Shown here: one piece after another, positions 52,703 to 61,632 of the stretch | Position numbering within the stretch: the first letter of the stretch is position 1 | How the letters are laid out: every line of letters starts with the position of its first letter | Assembly: GCF_030758935.1 (NCBI RefSeq) | Contig: NZ_CP132333.1 | Span: 558,001 to 622,000, forward strand | DNA: 64,000 bases | Reading direction: 5' to 3' | Origin: Geothrix sp. PMB-07 | GTDB taxonomy: Bacteria; Acidobacteriota; Holophagae; Holophagales; Holophagaceae | Position numbers and translations under genes: made by a program | Notes under the pieces: generated by a model | Seen by the model: the letters and a program-made list of their open reading frames with translations, nothing else | What the model was told of the DNA's origin: nothing | Database searches by the model: none

Positions 52703-53956
52703 GTGGCAACCGACGCTGGGGGACCTCCGCACGATCCCTATGCGGTGCTGCGGAACCCCGACTACCGCTGGTTCATTGCTTCCATGGGCCTGGTGACGCT
52801 GGGCCTGCAGATGCAGGGCCTGGTGGTGGGCTGGCAGGTGTATGTCCGCACGGGCGATCCCTTGGCCCTGGGCTTGGTGGGATTGTCGGAAGCTTTGCCC
52901 TTCATCGGCGTGGCCCTGTTCGGCGGCCATGTGGCTGATCGCGTGAACCGGCTGCGTCTCTGCATGGGGTCCACGCTGGCGCTGGCGTTTTGCTCCGCCC
53001 TTCTGCTGGGTTTCACCTGGCATTTCACCACCGGGGCGGCGGCCAAGGCCGTGGTGCCGATCTATGGGATCATCTTCCTCACGGGCATTGTCAGGGCTTT
53101 CTACCGCCCGGCGAACCTGGCCCTGGGGACGGATCTGCTGCCCAAGGAACTCTACGCCAACGGTTCGACCTGGCGCGTGTCGGTGTTCCACTCCGGCATG
53201 GTGCTGGGGCCCGCCCTCGGTGGCCTCGTCTACGCCTGGCGGGGCCCGGTGGCGGCCCACGCCCTGGTGTTGGCGCTGCTGGTGACGGGGTTTCTGGGGC
53301 TGCTGCCCATCCACTACCTGCCCCGGGCCATCCGCCCTCAAGAGGGCTCCATCTTCGCCAGCCTGGGAGAAGGATTGCGCTTTGTCTTCTCCCAGAAGCT
53401 GCTGTTGGGGGCCATCAGTCTGGATCTGTTCGCGGTGCTCTTCGGCGGGGCGGTGGCGGTGCTGCCCGTCTTCGCCAAGGAAGTGCTGATGACGGGCCCC
53501 CACGGCCTTGGTGCTCTGCGCGCCGCCCCGGCGGTGGGCTCGGTGCTCATGGGCCTCACCATGGCGCACCTGCCTCCCCTGCGCAAAGCGGGGCGCACCC
53601 TGCTGTTCTGTGTGGCAGGCTTTGGCCTGGCCATGATCGGCTTCGCCCTCAGCCGCAGCTTCGTGGCGAGCCTGCTCCTGCTGGCGGCCAGCGGGGCCAT
53701 GGACAACGTGAGCGTGGTGCTGCGGGCCACTCTGCTGCAGACCCTCACGCCTGAGCACATGCTGGGCCGCGTGTCCTCCGTGAACCAGGTCTTCATCGGC
53801 TCCAGCAACGAGATCGGCGCCTTTGAAAGCGGCCTGGCCGCGCGTCTGCTGGGCCTGGTGCCTTCGGTGGTCTTCGGGGGCTGCATGACGCTGCTGGTGG
53901 TGCTCTTCACGTCCTGGCGCGTGCCCGAACTGCGGAAGATGGAACGCATCGGCTGA
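52703..53956 (+). CDS. Major facilitator superfamily exporter (EntS-like)
   Basis: 417 residues with about 12 transmembrane helices, a GGHVADRVNRLRL loop A motif after helix 2, and the long central loop expected for MFS carriers. EntS/MFS_3-type proteins export siderophores or drugs. GTG 52703 starts two bases after the previous stop, so it is probably co-transcribed with the MacA/MacB-like genes. Confidence 0.85.
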   Translation: MATDAGGPPHDPYAVLRNPDYRWFIASMGLVTLGLQMQGLVVGWQVYVRTGDPLALGLVGLSEALPFIGVALFGGHVADRVNRLRLCMGSTLALAFCSALLLGFTWHFTTGAAAKAVVPIYGIIFLTGIVRAFYRPANLALGTDLLPKELYANGSTWRVSVFHSGMVLGPALGGLVYAWRGPVAAHALVLALLVTGFLGLLPIHYLPRAIRPQEGSIFASLGEGLRFVFSQKLLLGAISLDLFAVLFGGAVAVLPVFAKEVLMTGPHGLGALRAAPAVGSVLMGLTMAHLPPLRKAGRTLLFCVAGFGLAMIGFALSRSFVASLLLLAASGAMDNVSVVLRATLLQTLTPEHMLGRVSSVNQVFIGSSNEIGAFESGLAARLLGLVPSVVFGGCMTLLVVLFTSWRVPELRKMERIG

Positions 53957-54060
53957 AGCCTCCTCACTGAGGCCGGCGGCCCGTGGGTTTCCCTTGGCGG
54001 GAAACGCGATCGCGGTGTATGTTTCTCCTTCCCCCCTCAAAACCTTCACGGAGGCATGTC

Positions 54061-54792
54061 ATGGCGCCGTTGAGAGACCAGCCCGAGCGGCCGGGGGAGG
54101 CTTTTGGCAGTGCGGTGCGTGGCCATGAACTGGCCCATCTGATCCAAATCCACTCCGAGCATCAATTCACAGGGTGCCTCTCCTTTCATGATGGGGAATC
54201 CACAGGCTTGGTCTTCTTTCGAGCCGGGGCGGTGGTTCATGCGGAGCTCGGCGGTCGATCGGGCGAGGAGGCCCTGTGCGACCTTCTCGATTGGCCCCAG
54301 GGCTATGTCAAGCTCCTTCCTGGTTTGACCAGCACCGCCACGAGCCTGCAGAAGCCCTGCAAACGCCTCCTCCAGGACGTGAACTGCATCCTGGAATTCC
54401 GCAGGGCCAGCCACAACACCGAGCGCCTTCCAGAGGCTCCCGAGGGTCCTCCGGAGAAGGCGCTGAAGGCCAGTGAGATCATCGAGAAGGTCAAGGGGGT
54501 TCCGGGCGTTCTGTATGCCGTGCTTCAGACCATGGATGGCCAGAGGATCGGCGATGCGAGTTTTGAAGGGGAGGTCCTGGCCGGCCAGGGATCTTTTCTG
54601 GCCATGGTGAGTACCCAGTTGTCCCCGGCCTTTCAGGCGGGGGACACGTTGTCCGCGGTGGTGGAAGGCGCCTCGCGCCACCTGCTGCTGCTCGGATTGA
54701 AGCACCACCTCCTTTGCGTTCTGGCCAGCGGGGAACACCCTGCGGGCGCTGTGGAGGCTCAGATCCGGCAAGCCTTCGCCGTGGCCCGCTAA
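54061..54792 (+). CDS. DUF4388 (PATAN) protein with roadblock-like C-terminal part
   Basis: 243 residues. DUF4388 domain at about 18-110 (ELAHLIQIHSEHQFTGCLSF, GLVFFRAGAVVHAELGG, GEEALCDLLDWPQGYVKL), then a roadblock/LC7-like domain at about 145-240 (EIIEKVKGVPGVLYAVLQTMDG). Such fusions occur in signalling pathways with Mgl/Ras-type GTPases. ATG 54061 has GGAGG six bases upstream. Followed 16 bases later by another roadblock-type gene. Confidence 0.8.
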   Translation: MAPLRDQPERPGEAFGSAVRGHELAHLIQIHSEHQFTGCLSFHDGESTGLVFFRAGAVVHAELGGRSGEEALCDLLDWPQGYVKLLPGLTSTATSLQKPCKRLLQDVNCILEFRRASHNTERLPEAPEGPPEKALKASEIIEKVKGVPGVLYAVLQTMDGQRIGDASFEGEVLAGQGSFLAMVSTQLSPAFQAGDTLSAVVEGASRHLLLLGLKHHLLCVLASGEHPAGAVEAQIRQAFAVAR

Positions 54793-54808
54793 GCGGAGGG
54801 TGAGCCCC

Positions 54809-55312
54809 ATGCAGACGATCCTGGATCAAATGAACACGCTGCCCGGCATGGTGGGGAGCCTGGTTTACGGCCCCGAAGGGCGGATTCTCGCCCAGGCTTT
54901 TCCCGCGGCATTCGATGCGAGTCAGCTTGCTGAGGCCGTCGACATGCTCCTGAACGGAGCCCACGGCTTGGAGGTCGCCACGGGCCCCATCGCCATGCTC
55001 GATTTCCGCTACCGCGGCGCACGCATCATCGTCCGCCCCATCAAAGGCGCAACCCTGCTCCTGCTTTGCACGCCCCAGGCCAACCTCCCGTTTCTCAACA
55101 TCTCGCTTGGGATGGCGATTCCCAAGGTCGAGAAGCTGGCGGCCCAGCGGGCGCTGCTTCCGGAGCCGACCCCGCCGGGGAAGGCCGACGATTCCGGAAG
55201 CCCTTCCAGTTCTCCGCTCGAAGCGGACGTGGAAAAGCTGAAAGGATTTGAAAAGGTGTTCTTGAAAATGGATTCCTGGATTCGCAAAAAGAGCGGGATC
55301 CAGGACGGCTAG
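54809..55312 (+). CDS. Roadblock/LC7 domain protein
   Basis: 167 residues. Roadblock domain at about 1-95 (LDQMNTLPGMVGSLVYGPEGRI, ATGPIAMLDFRYRGARIIVRP). A charged, Pro/Ser-rich linker leads to a C-terminal helix. In MglB, this domain is the GTPase-activating partner of MglA. GGAGGG is eight bases before ATG 54809; GTG 54800 overlaps that site and is less likely. Same operon as the previous gene. Confidence 0.78.
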   Translation: MQTILDQMNTLPGMVGSLVYGPEGRILAQAFPAAFDASQLAEAVDMLLNGAHGLEVATGPIAMLDFRYRGARIIVRPIKGATLLLLCTPQANLPFLNISLGMAIPKVEKLAAQRALLPEPTPPGKADDSGSPSSSPLEADVEKLKGFEKVFLKMDSWIRKKSGIQDG

Positions 55313-55350
55313 GCCGACAGGGGGCCTGGGAGGCGTATCGCACCGCAGTA

Positions 55351-55384
55351 CACAACGAGCGACCCTGAAAGGCCGCTCGTTGTG
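55351..55384. terminator. Terminator-like hairpin, convergent genes
   Basis: CACAACGAGCG (55351-55361) pairs perfectly with CGCTCGTTGTG (55374-55384); loop of 12 bases. It lies between the convergent roadblock and tpx genes. Confidence 0.6.
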
Positions 55385-55401
55385 GTTTGAAGGCGAGGTT
55401 T

Positions 55402-55899
55402 TTACAGAACAGCCAGGGCCGCATTGTAATCGGGCTCGTTTCCGATTTCGGGGACGAGCTCCGTGTGAACGACCGCACCCTTCTCGTCGACCACCACGAC
55501 GGCGCGGGCCAACAGGCCCTTCAGGGGGCCATCCACCAGGGTCACACCGTAGGACTGGCCGAAGTCGGCGGCACGGAAGCTGGAGGCGGGCACCACGTTG
55601 TCCAGGCCTTCGGCGCCACAAAAGCGCTTCTGGGCGAAGGGCAGGTCGGCGCTGATGCAGAGCACGGTGGTGTTGGGCTTCTCGTTGGCGCGGGCGTTGA
55701 ACTTGCGCACGCTCGCGGCGCAGGTGGGTGTGTCCACGCTGGGGAAGATGTTCAGCACCACGCGCTGGCCCGCGAGGTCTTTGGCAGAGACTTCAGACAG
55801 GTCCGTGCGTACCAGGGTGTAGGCCGGCGCAGCTGCGCCCACCTTTGGCAGATCGCCAGAGGTGTGGATGGGGTTGCCCTTGAGGGTGACTTGGGCCAT
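55402..55899 (-). CDS. tpx: Thiol peroxidase
   Basis: 165 residues. The peroxidatic cysteine is Cys60 in DTPTC and the resolving cysteine Cys94 in RFCG, the same spacing as E. coli Tpx (C61, C95). A periplasmic location is unlikely as there is no signal peptide. It reduces alkyl hydroperoxides using thioredoxin. The ribosome site AAGGAG precedes the ATG at 55899. Confidence 0.96.
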   Translation of the reverse strand: MAQVTLKGNPIHTSGDLPKVGAAAPAYTLVRTDLSEVSAKDLAGQRVVLNIFPSVDTPTCAASVRKFNARANEKPNTTVLCISADLPFAQKRFCGAEGLDNVVPASSFRAADFGQSYGVTLVDGPLKGLLARAVVVVDEKGAVVHTELVPEIGNEPDYNAALAVL

Positions 55900-55999
55900 G
55901 GGGTTCTCCTTGTGAATCTCCCAGATTACCGCCGAGTTGTGACTTTGCAGGGAACTTGGCCGCGATGTTCTGACCGGCGCTCAGGGACGCTCTGAACGG

Positions 56000-56797
56000 T
56001 CACCTTCCCTTGGCTTCCCTTGGCCAGTGGGCCAGCAGCACGCTGATGAAGCAGGCAATCAGCAGCAGGCTGAATTCCATCCCATTCTCTCCAGGCCCCA
56101 CCACGAACCAGTGGGGGGCGTGCACGGTCTGAATGCCCATGGCCAGGATGAAGCTGTGCCCTAGGCAAGCTGGCACCACGAAACGGCGGGCCAGCAGGGC
56201 CAGGGAACAAGCGGTCTGAATCAGCAGGATCAACCACACCAGCTGGTGGCCGAAGGGGTAGCCCAGGCCCTGCAGGAACTGGCCGAAGGCGGGCAGGCCC
56301 TCGGGATAGGCGAATCCATGCAAGGGGTGCGCGGCGATCACGGCTGCCGCGGCGATCCGCACCAGATCAAGGCCCTGGTGGGAAGGGATCTCTCCATCTC
56401 CGATCTGGGGCCGCCGCACTTGGGCCCACAGCAAGGCCAGCAGGCAGGCCATCAGCAGCGCGCTGTACTCGGCGCCGGGGTGTCCCGGCTCTGAGGCTCC
56501 ACCCACCACGTACCATCGGGGTGCGTGCACCAGCCCGATGCCCACGGCCAGCACCAGGAGGTGGCCCAGGCAGGCAGGGAGCATGAACCGCCCGGCCAGC
56601 AGAGCCAGAGAACAAAGGGTCTGCAGGATCACCACACTCCAGGCGAGGCCGTGTCCCATCGGCAGGTGGCGGGCCGAGAGGAGGTCGCCGAGGCCGCGGA
56701 TTTCTTCGGGGTGCAGCAGGGCGTGGACGGCGTGGGACAGCAGCAGCAGGGCCACGGCGACCCGGATCACGGCCAGGCCGCGGGCCGGATGCTGCAC
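56000..56797 (-). CDS. Tandemly duplicated DoxX-like membrane protein
   Basis: 265 residues with about eight hydrophobic helices in two near-copies of one four-helix unit: repeat 1 about 7-125 and repeat 2 about 145-262. The halves share long motifs, such as CSLALLA then RF and PACLGH, and VHAPRW/VHAPHW followed by VVG. The unit resembles DoxX-type membrane proteins linked to thiosulfate or redox functions, but activity is not predictable. Confidence 0.7.
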   Translation of the reverse strand: MQHPARGLAVIRVAVALLLLSHAVHALLHPEEIRGLGDLLSARHLPMGHGLAWSVVILQTLCSLALLAGRFMLPACLGHLLVLAVGIGLVHAPRWYVVGGASEPGHPGAEYSALLMACLLALLWAQVRRPQIGDGEIPSHQGLDLVRIAAAAVIAAHPLHGFAYPEGLPAFGQFLQGLGYPFGHQLVWLILLIQTACSLALLARRFVVPACLGHSFILAMGIQTVHAPHWFVVGPGENGMEFSLLLIACFISVLLAHWPREAKGR

Positions 56798-56946
56798 TGG
56801 TAGGCGGAACCGGAGAGGCGCGGGAATCCTTCGCAGGGGGAACCTTTCGATGAGCTGTCCTCAGGATGGGCCAAGGCGCCGCGGCCTTCCACGCGAACTG
56901 CCCCCGCCAAGGCTCGGCCCACCCCAGATCCGCAGGGCTCGAACCT

Positions 56947-58194
56947 TCAATGGGGCCCGGAGGAGGCTTCCACAAAGAGGCGTCGGTACACCAGGGCCGC
57001 CATGGCCTGGTATCCGGCCTCATTCGGATGCAGGTGGTCGCCGCTGTCATAGGCGGGCAGGAGGTGGTCCGGGCGGGCGGGATCGCCCATCACCTGCTCG
57101 AAATCGACGATCGCGTCGAAGGCGCCGGAGCTGCGGATCCAGTCGTTGAGCACCCGGCGCTTGGCCGCGCCGGCTTCTGTATGCACAAAGGGTTTCCTGA
57201 CTCCCGCCTTGGGCAGCAGGGTGGCGCCCATGATCCTGAGGCCCTTGGCATGGGCGCGCGCGATGAGCCGCTTCATGCCCTCGATGATCTGCTGGGCCGA
57301 TACCTGATCCTTGGACAAAGGCAGCATGTCGGAGGCGCTGATGTCATTGCTCCCGCTCAGCAGCAGGACCCAGCGCGCCCCTGGCTTGTCGAGGGCATCG
57401 CGGTCGAAGCGTGCCAGCCCGCTGGGGCCCACGAAGGGATCGACGCCATCATTGAGGATCCGATTTCCCGCGATGCCCGCATTGACCACGGCGATGGCGG
57501 CCGTCGCCGGGCTGTCTTGAAGCCTGGCCGCGAGCGCATCGGGCCATCTTCCGTAGCCATCCAGCTTGGAGCCCACGCCATCGGTGATGGAATCGCCGAA
57601 GGCCACCAGGGTCTGGGCTCCCGGGACAGCGGCCACCTCGACATCCGAAAGGAAGTAGCGGCTGTCATCGGTCTCCCCCGGGGGGAAGGCCACCGCGGCG
57701 GTGGCATCGGCACCGCGTGAGAGGTAGGCGGTCCGGTTTCCAAAGCCATGGATGGTCGAGGCTGGAACTTCGGTGGGCAGGTACAGGCTGATGGCCAGCT
57801 CCTGCAAGGCGGCCACCTTCATGGGAACCGGGTCGCTGAGGGCGCTGCCGCCCACGGGGATGGTCACGGTCGGCTTGCCGCCGAAACGCAGGGCGAGATC
57901 ACTGCCTGGCTGGATGGCTGATCCCGTAGCGGGCACCGCCACGTGTACGGGGCCGAGGGTGAGCGGCGCTTTCCCGAACAGGTTGGAGAGTCGAATCCTC
58001 AGGCTTGAACCGCCGATGCTGGGGCGGAGGATCTGACGAATGGTCTGGGGCTTGAGAGGCGGCCCTTCGGAGTCAGGCGGTGCCGTCCAGGCGGACACCC
58101 AGGCCCGCTCCATGGGGGCCTGGGCCAGTAGCAGGGATGCGGAGATACCGAGCAGAAAACCAAGGCAGGCACGTCGCAAGGGGCAGCAGGGCAT
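56947..58194 (-). CDS. Exported SGNH/GDSL hydrolase
   Basis: 415 residues. Signal peptide (about 1-25), a beta-rich accessory domain (about 30-190) and an SGNH hydrolase domain (about 194-410). Block I has AFGDSITDG with nucleophile Ser202; block III is SGSNDI; block V is the DHLHPNEAGY motif with Asp and His. It probably deacylates a glycan or other ester outside the cytoplasm. ATG 58194; the AAAGGA ribosome site overlaps a small hairpin. Confidence 0.88.
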   Translation of the reverse strand: MPCCPLRRACLGFLLGISASLLLAQAPMERAWVSAWTAPPDSEGPPLKPQTIRQILRPSIGGSSLRIRLSNLFGKAPLTLGPVHVAVPATGSAIQPGSDLALRFGGKPTVTIPVGGSALSDPVPMKVAALQELAISLYLPTEVPASTIHGFGNRTAYLSRGADATAAVAFPPGETDDSRYFLSDVEVAAVPGAQTLVAFGDSITDGVGSKLDGYGRWPDALAARLQDSPATAAIAVVNAGIAGNRILNDGVDPFVGPSGLARFDRDALDKPGARWVLLLSGSNDISASDMLPLSKDQVSAQQIIEGMKRLIARAHAKGLRIMGATLLPKAGVRKPFVHTEAGAAKRRVLNDWIRSSGAFDAIVDFEQVMGDPARPDHLLPAYDSGDHLHPNEAGYQAMAALVYRRLFVEASSGPH

Positions 58195-58201
58195 GGGTGT
58201 C

Positions 58202-58221
58202 CTTTGGGGGTATCCCCAAAG
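58202..58221 (-). promoter_or_regulatory. Small hairpin overlapping the GDSL gene ribosome site
   Basis: CTTTGGGG, loop GTAT, CCCCAAAG: a perfect 8-bp stem eight bases before the start codon. On the transcript, its 3' arm includes AAAG of the ribosome site. Confidence 0.35.
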
Positions 58222-58295
58222 TGATGGATCGGGGGCGGGGTGTCTATCCCGTGTGCCCCTGGATCAATTCCTTTCGCCCCACGCGCCGCAGGGCA

Positions 58296-58835
58296 CTACC
58301 TCGGCGGGAACTTGGCCAGGATGTCCTTCACGGCCTTGGGCACCACCTCGTCGGCGTCCTCGGGGTTGGTCAGGCCGGTAAGCGCTCCGGCGGCGGCGCC
58401 CTGCCAGATCATCTGGTTGGACTTGAAATCCACGATCTCGATGACGATGGTGCCTTCCTTGTGGTTGTGCACTTGGCTGCTGCTCACCCCCACGCCACCG
58501 TAGAAGGGCCGGTAGCCCCAGCCCCAGCCACTGCGGACGGTGGTGCGGACCTTGTGGTTGGTCACAACAGGGTAGTAGGTGACGAGGAAATCAGGATCAG
58601 CCTTGGTGTCCATGGTGAAGCCCTTGGCCTGCAGCTCCTTCTCCACGGCGGCGCGGACGCGCTTGTCCATGAGGCTGGTGGTGCCGCCAGTGCCCTTCTT
58701 CGAGGTGTAGTAGTCGAAGGTCTTGTACTTGGCGTAGGAGGCGGTGACATCGTAGTCGTAGGTCACGTTGTAGCCGCGGCAGGCCCCCAGCATGGCGAGG
58801 GAGAGCAGGGCGACGGATAGGGGCAGGGCACGCAT
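58296..58835 (-). CDS. DUF4136 lipoprotein
   Basis: 179 residues. Lipobox LGAC with Cys19. The mature part has the DUF4136 layout: TYDYDVTASYAKYKTFDYY, then a helix AAVEKELQAKGF, ADPDFLVTYY, a Gly/Trp/Tyr-rich central loop and a GTIVIEIVDFKSNQMIWQG strand. Function unknown; probably attached to the outer membrane. Divergent from the MocR gene across a 174-base region. Confidence 0.87.
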   Translation of the reverse strand: MRALPLSVALLSLAMLGACRGYNVTYDYDVTASYAKYKTFDYYTSKKGTGGTTSLMDKRVRAAVEKELQAKGFTMDTKADPDFLVTYYPVVTNHKVRTTVRSGWGWGYRPFYGGVGVSSSQVHNHKEGTIVIEIVDFKSNQMIWQGAAAGALTGLTNPEDADEVVPKAVKDILAKFPPR

Positions 58836-58893
58836 GGAACCTCCGGATCACCAGTATGGATGCGGGATAAACCGAAAAGGTTGAACTTCAGAT

Positions 58894-58949
58894 TGGTCTA
58901 GGGTGGTCTGGGCTATGTCCAGGTTTTCCCTTCACTGCCCGGATGGTCT
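58894..58949. promoter_or_regulatory. Helically phased TGGTCT repeats upstream of the MocR gene
   Basis: TGGTCT occurs at 58894, 58904 and 58944, spacings of 10 and 40 bases, in the divergent region before the MocR regulator. All fall on the same face of the helix. Direct repeats of this kind are known operators for MocR-family regulators. Confidence 0.45.
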
Positions 58950-59009
58950 GCCCTGGGCTGTGATTTTCATTTCCTTTCTTGGAATGGAAGGGCATTTCGG
59001 CTGATCCTG

Positions 59010-60479
59010 ATGGGGATGGTTCTCGATCCCACCCTCGACCCTGGCGCGTCCAGCCCCCTCTATCTGCAATTGCAGAGGCGGCTCCGCGGACTCATCCAGC
59101 AGGGTGAGTGGCGACCGGGTTCCCGGCTGCCCGCCGTGCCTGAGCTGGCGCAGCGCTGGGGCGTGCATCGCCTCACGGTGCTGAAGGCCCTGGCGGGGTT
59201 GAAACGAACCGGTTGGATCCAGACGGTGCAGGGCAGGGGGAGCTTCGTGGCGCCCCGGCTGCCGGAGGCCCCAGGCCTGCGGGCCAGCAGCGAATTCCCC
59301 TTCGAGGGTTCGCCGCTGCTGGTGCATGACGGCGAGTTGGGCTCCTGGCTGGGCGAGACGCTGGAGCGGGCTCAGGACCGCCACCTCGTCAGCTTTTCGG
59401 CTGGCTTCATTCCTTCTGACCTCCTGCCTGGTGAGCAGCTGCGGCGCCTCACGGCCCAGGTGTTGAAGGATCTGGGTTCCGAAGCCTGGGTGTACTCGGC
59501 GCCTGCGGGATACCTGCCGTACCTCGAGGCCGTGGGCCGCTGGCTGGCCTCCGAAGGGGAACCCATTGATGAAGGCTGGGGCATCCGCTCCATTCCCGGC
59601 GCCCAGTCCGGGCTGGCCCTGTCCCTGGAATCCTTCACGGTGCCTGGCGACCGCGTGCTGGTGGAGAGCCCCTGTTACGTGGGCATCCTGGCCCTCATCC
59701 GCGCCCTGGGCCGCGAGGCGGTGCCCGTGCCGGTGGATCGCCAGGGCCTCGACCCCGAGCGCCTGGCCTCGGCCCTGCAGCGCAGCGAAGCGAAGATGCT
59801 CTTCACGGTGCCCAGTTTCCACAACCCCACGGGCATGACGCAGTCCAAGGCCCGCCGTGAACGCGTGCTGGCCCTCACCCGCGCCCATGGCGTGATTCTG
59901 GTGACGGATTCGGCCTACGGTGATCTGCGTTTCTCGGGCAACTCCCTGCCGCCCTTCCGGCGGCTGGAAGGTGCAGACCACGTCATCCACCTGGGCAGCT
60001 TCTCCAAGTCTCTGGCGGCGGGTCTGCGCATGGGCTACCTCATCGCCAAGGACGATCTTTTGCGGCGCATGGCGCCCATCCAGGAGGTGCAGACCATCGC
60101 CCAGCCACCTCTCATGCAGGCGGTGGTGGCGCGCTTCCTCGACACCGGCGGCTTCCGGCGCCACCTGGCCCGGCTGCGCCGTTCGCTGAAGGAGCGCCGG
60201 GACGCCATGATCGAGGCCCTCGCGGAGCATTTTCCGCCAGGTACGCAGGTCTCCGAGCCCAAGGGCGGCATGCACCTCTGGGTAGTGATGCCCGAGGATT
60301 TCTCTGCATTGGACCTGCACCGCGATGCGCTGCAGCACGGCCTGGGCTTTGCCCCGGGGCCCCTCTTCTTCGCCGACGGCCGGGGCACCAACTGTCTCCG
60401 CCTCAACTTCTCCACCCACGACCCGGCGACCACCCGGGACGCCATCGCGCGGCTGGGCCATCTGGTCCACCGGGCCTGA
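59010..60479 (+). CDS. MocR-family regulator (GntR winged helix plus aminotransferase fold)
   Basis: 489 residues. GntR-type winged helix (about 18-85; SRLPAVPELAQRWGVHRLTVLKAL) joined by a linker to a fold-type I PLP aminotransferase-like domain (about 110-480). The PLP lysine is in LGSFSKSLAAGLRMG and the phosphate-binding residues in PSFHNPTG. Such proteins either regulate amino-acid or vitamin B6 genes or act as 2-aminoadipate-like transaminases. ilvE follows 28 bases later, hinting at amino-acid control. Start ATG 59010 or 59016. Confidence 0.88.
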   Translation: MGMVLDPTLDPGASSPLYLQLQRRLRGLIQQGEWRPGSRLPAVPELAQRWGVHRLTVLKALAGLKRTGWIQTVQGRGSFVAPRLPEAPGLRASSEFPFEGSPLLVHDGELGSWLGETLERAQDRHLVSFSAGFIPSDLLPGEQLRRLTAQVLKDLGSEAWVYSAPAGYLPYLEAVGRWLASEGEPIDEGWGIRSIPGAQSGLALSLESFTVPGDRVLVESPCYVGILALIRALGREAVPVPVDRQGLDPERLASALQRSEAKMLFTVPSFHNPTGMTQSKARRERVLALTRAHGVILVTDSAYGDLRFSGNSLPPFRRLEGADHVIHLGSFSKSLAAGLRMGYLIAKDDLLRRMAPIQEVQTIAQPPLMQAVVARFLDTGGFRRHLARLRRSLKERRDAMIEALAEHFPPGTQVSEPKGGMHLWVVMPEDFSALDLHRDALQHGLGFAPGPLFFADGRGTNCLRLNFSTHDPATTRDAIARLGHLVHRA

Positions 60480-60507
60480 TCCGATCCTCTTCCCTAAAGG
60501 AGCACCT

Positions 60508-61617
60508 GTGAGTCTCACCATGAATGACGCCACGATCGAGATCCAGCCCTCGACCCATCCCGCCAGCGCCGAGGAGCGCGCCAAGCGCATGACCAACCCC
60601 GGCTTCGGCCGCATCTTCACCGACCACATGGTGGTAGTGCCCTACGTTGAGGGCAAGGGCTGGGGCCAGGGCGTGCTGAAGGCCTATGGCCCCATCGAAA
60701 TGGATCCGGCTTCTTCGGTGCTGCACTACGGCCAGGCCATCTTCGAGGGCTTCAAGGCCTACCAGCAGCCCGATGGCAGCATCGCCTCCTTCCGTCCCGA
60801 CGCGAATTCCCGTCGCTTCAATGCCTCGGCGGCCCGTCTGGCCATGCCCGAGCTGCCCGAGGAGATCTTCATCGGCGCCGCCAAGGCCCTCATCACCCAG
60901 GACCGCGCCTGGGTGCCCGGCGCGATCGGTGAAAGCCTCTACCTGCGCCCCCTCATGATCGCCACCGAAGCTGCCCTGGGCGTGCGTCCCAGCAATGAGT
61001 ACCTCTTTGTGCTGCTGGCCAGCCCCAGCGGCGCCTACTTCCCCCAGGGCGTGAAGCCCGTGACCGTGTGGATCTCCGAGGACTATGTCCGCGCCGCGCC
61101 CGGAGGGACCGGTTTCGCCAAGTGCGCCGGCAACTACGCCGCCAGCCTCGTGGCCCAGCGTCAGGCCAAGGAAGAGGGCTGCGACCAGGTGGTGTGGCTG
61201 GATGCCATCGAGCGCAAGAACATCGAGGAGATGGGCGGCATGAACATCTTCTTCGTCTACCAGGAGAAGGGCGAGACCGTCATCGTGACCCCCGAACTCA
61301 CCGGCACGTTGTTGCCCGGCATCACCCGGGACAGCCTGCTGCAGCTGGCCCGCGAGCAGGGCTTCAAGGCTGAAGAGCGCAAGATCACCGTCGATGAATG
61401 GCGCAAGGCCATTGCCGAGGGCCGCATGACCGAAGCCTTCGCCTGTGGCACTGCCGCTGTCATCACCCCCGTGGGCCATGTGAAGTCCCGCACGGGCAAC
61501 TGGGACATCAACCAGGGCCAGACCGGCCCCGTGGCCGCCAAGCTGCGCGAGGCCCTGCTGAACCTGCAGCACGGCGTCACCCCCGACACCCACGGCTGGA
61601 TGACGAAGATCGTCTGA
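60508..61617 (+). CDS. ilvE: Branched-chain amino acid aminotransferase
   Basis: 369 residues, fold-type IV PLP enzyme. Signatures: LHYGQAIFEGFKAY, the catalytic lysine in GFAKCAGNYAAS, and the cofactor-binding EEMGGMNIFFV and CGTAAVITPVG loops. It transfers the amino group in Leu, Ile and Val metabolism. GTG 60508 has AAGGAG five bases upstream; ATG 60520 is in frame. Probably in an operon with the MocR gene. Confidence 0.96.
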   Translation: MSLTMNDATIEIQPSTHPASAEERAKRMTNPGFGRIFTDHMVVVPYVEGKGWGQGVLKAYGPIEMDPASSVLHYGQAIFEGFKAYQQPDGSIASFRPDANSRRFNASAARLAMPELPEEIFIGAAKALITQDRAWVPGAIGESLYLRPLMIATEAALGVRPSNEYLFVLLASPSGAYFPQGVKPVTVWISEDYVRAAPGGTGFAKCAGNYAASLVAQRQAKEEGCDQVVWLDAIERKNIEEMGGMNIFFVYQEKGETVIVTPELTGTLLPGITRDSLLQLAREQGFKAEERKITVDEWRKAIAEGRMTEAFACGTAAVITPVGHVKSRTGNWDINQGQTGPVAAKLREALLNLQHGVTPDTHGWMTKIV

Positions 61618-61632
61618 TCGCAGAGGTATTCA

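Noticed and set aside
54800-54808. GTG 54800 as start of the roadblock protein
   Set aside because: It overlaps the GGAGGG ribosome site; ATG 54809 has correct spacing.
56935-56945. GGTTCGAGCCC-like T-loop sequence on the minus strand
   Set aside because: No acceptor stem, anticodon arm or D arm can be built around it; the would-be 5' half lies in the GDSL hydrolase gene.
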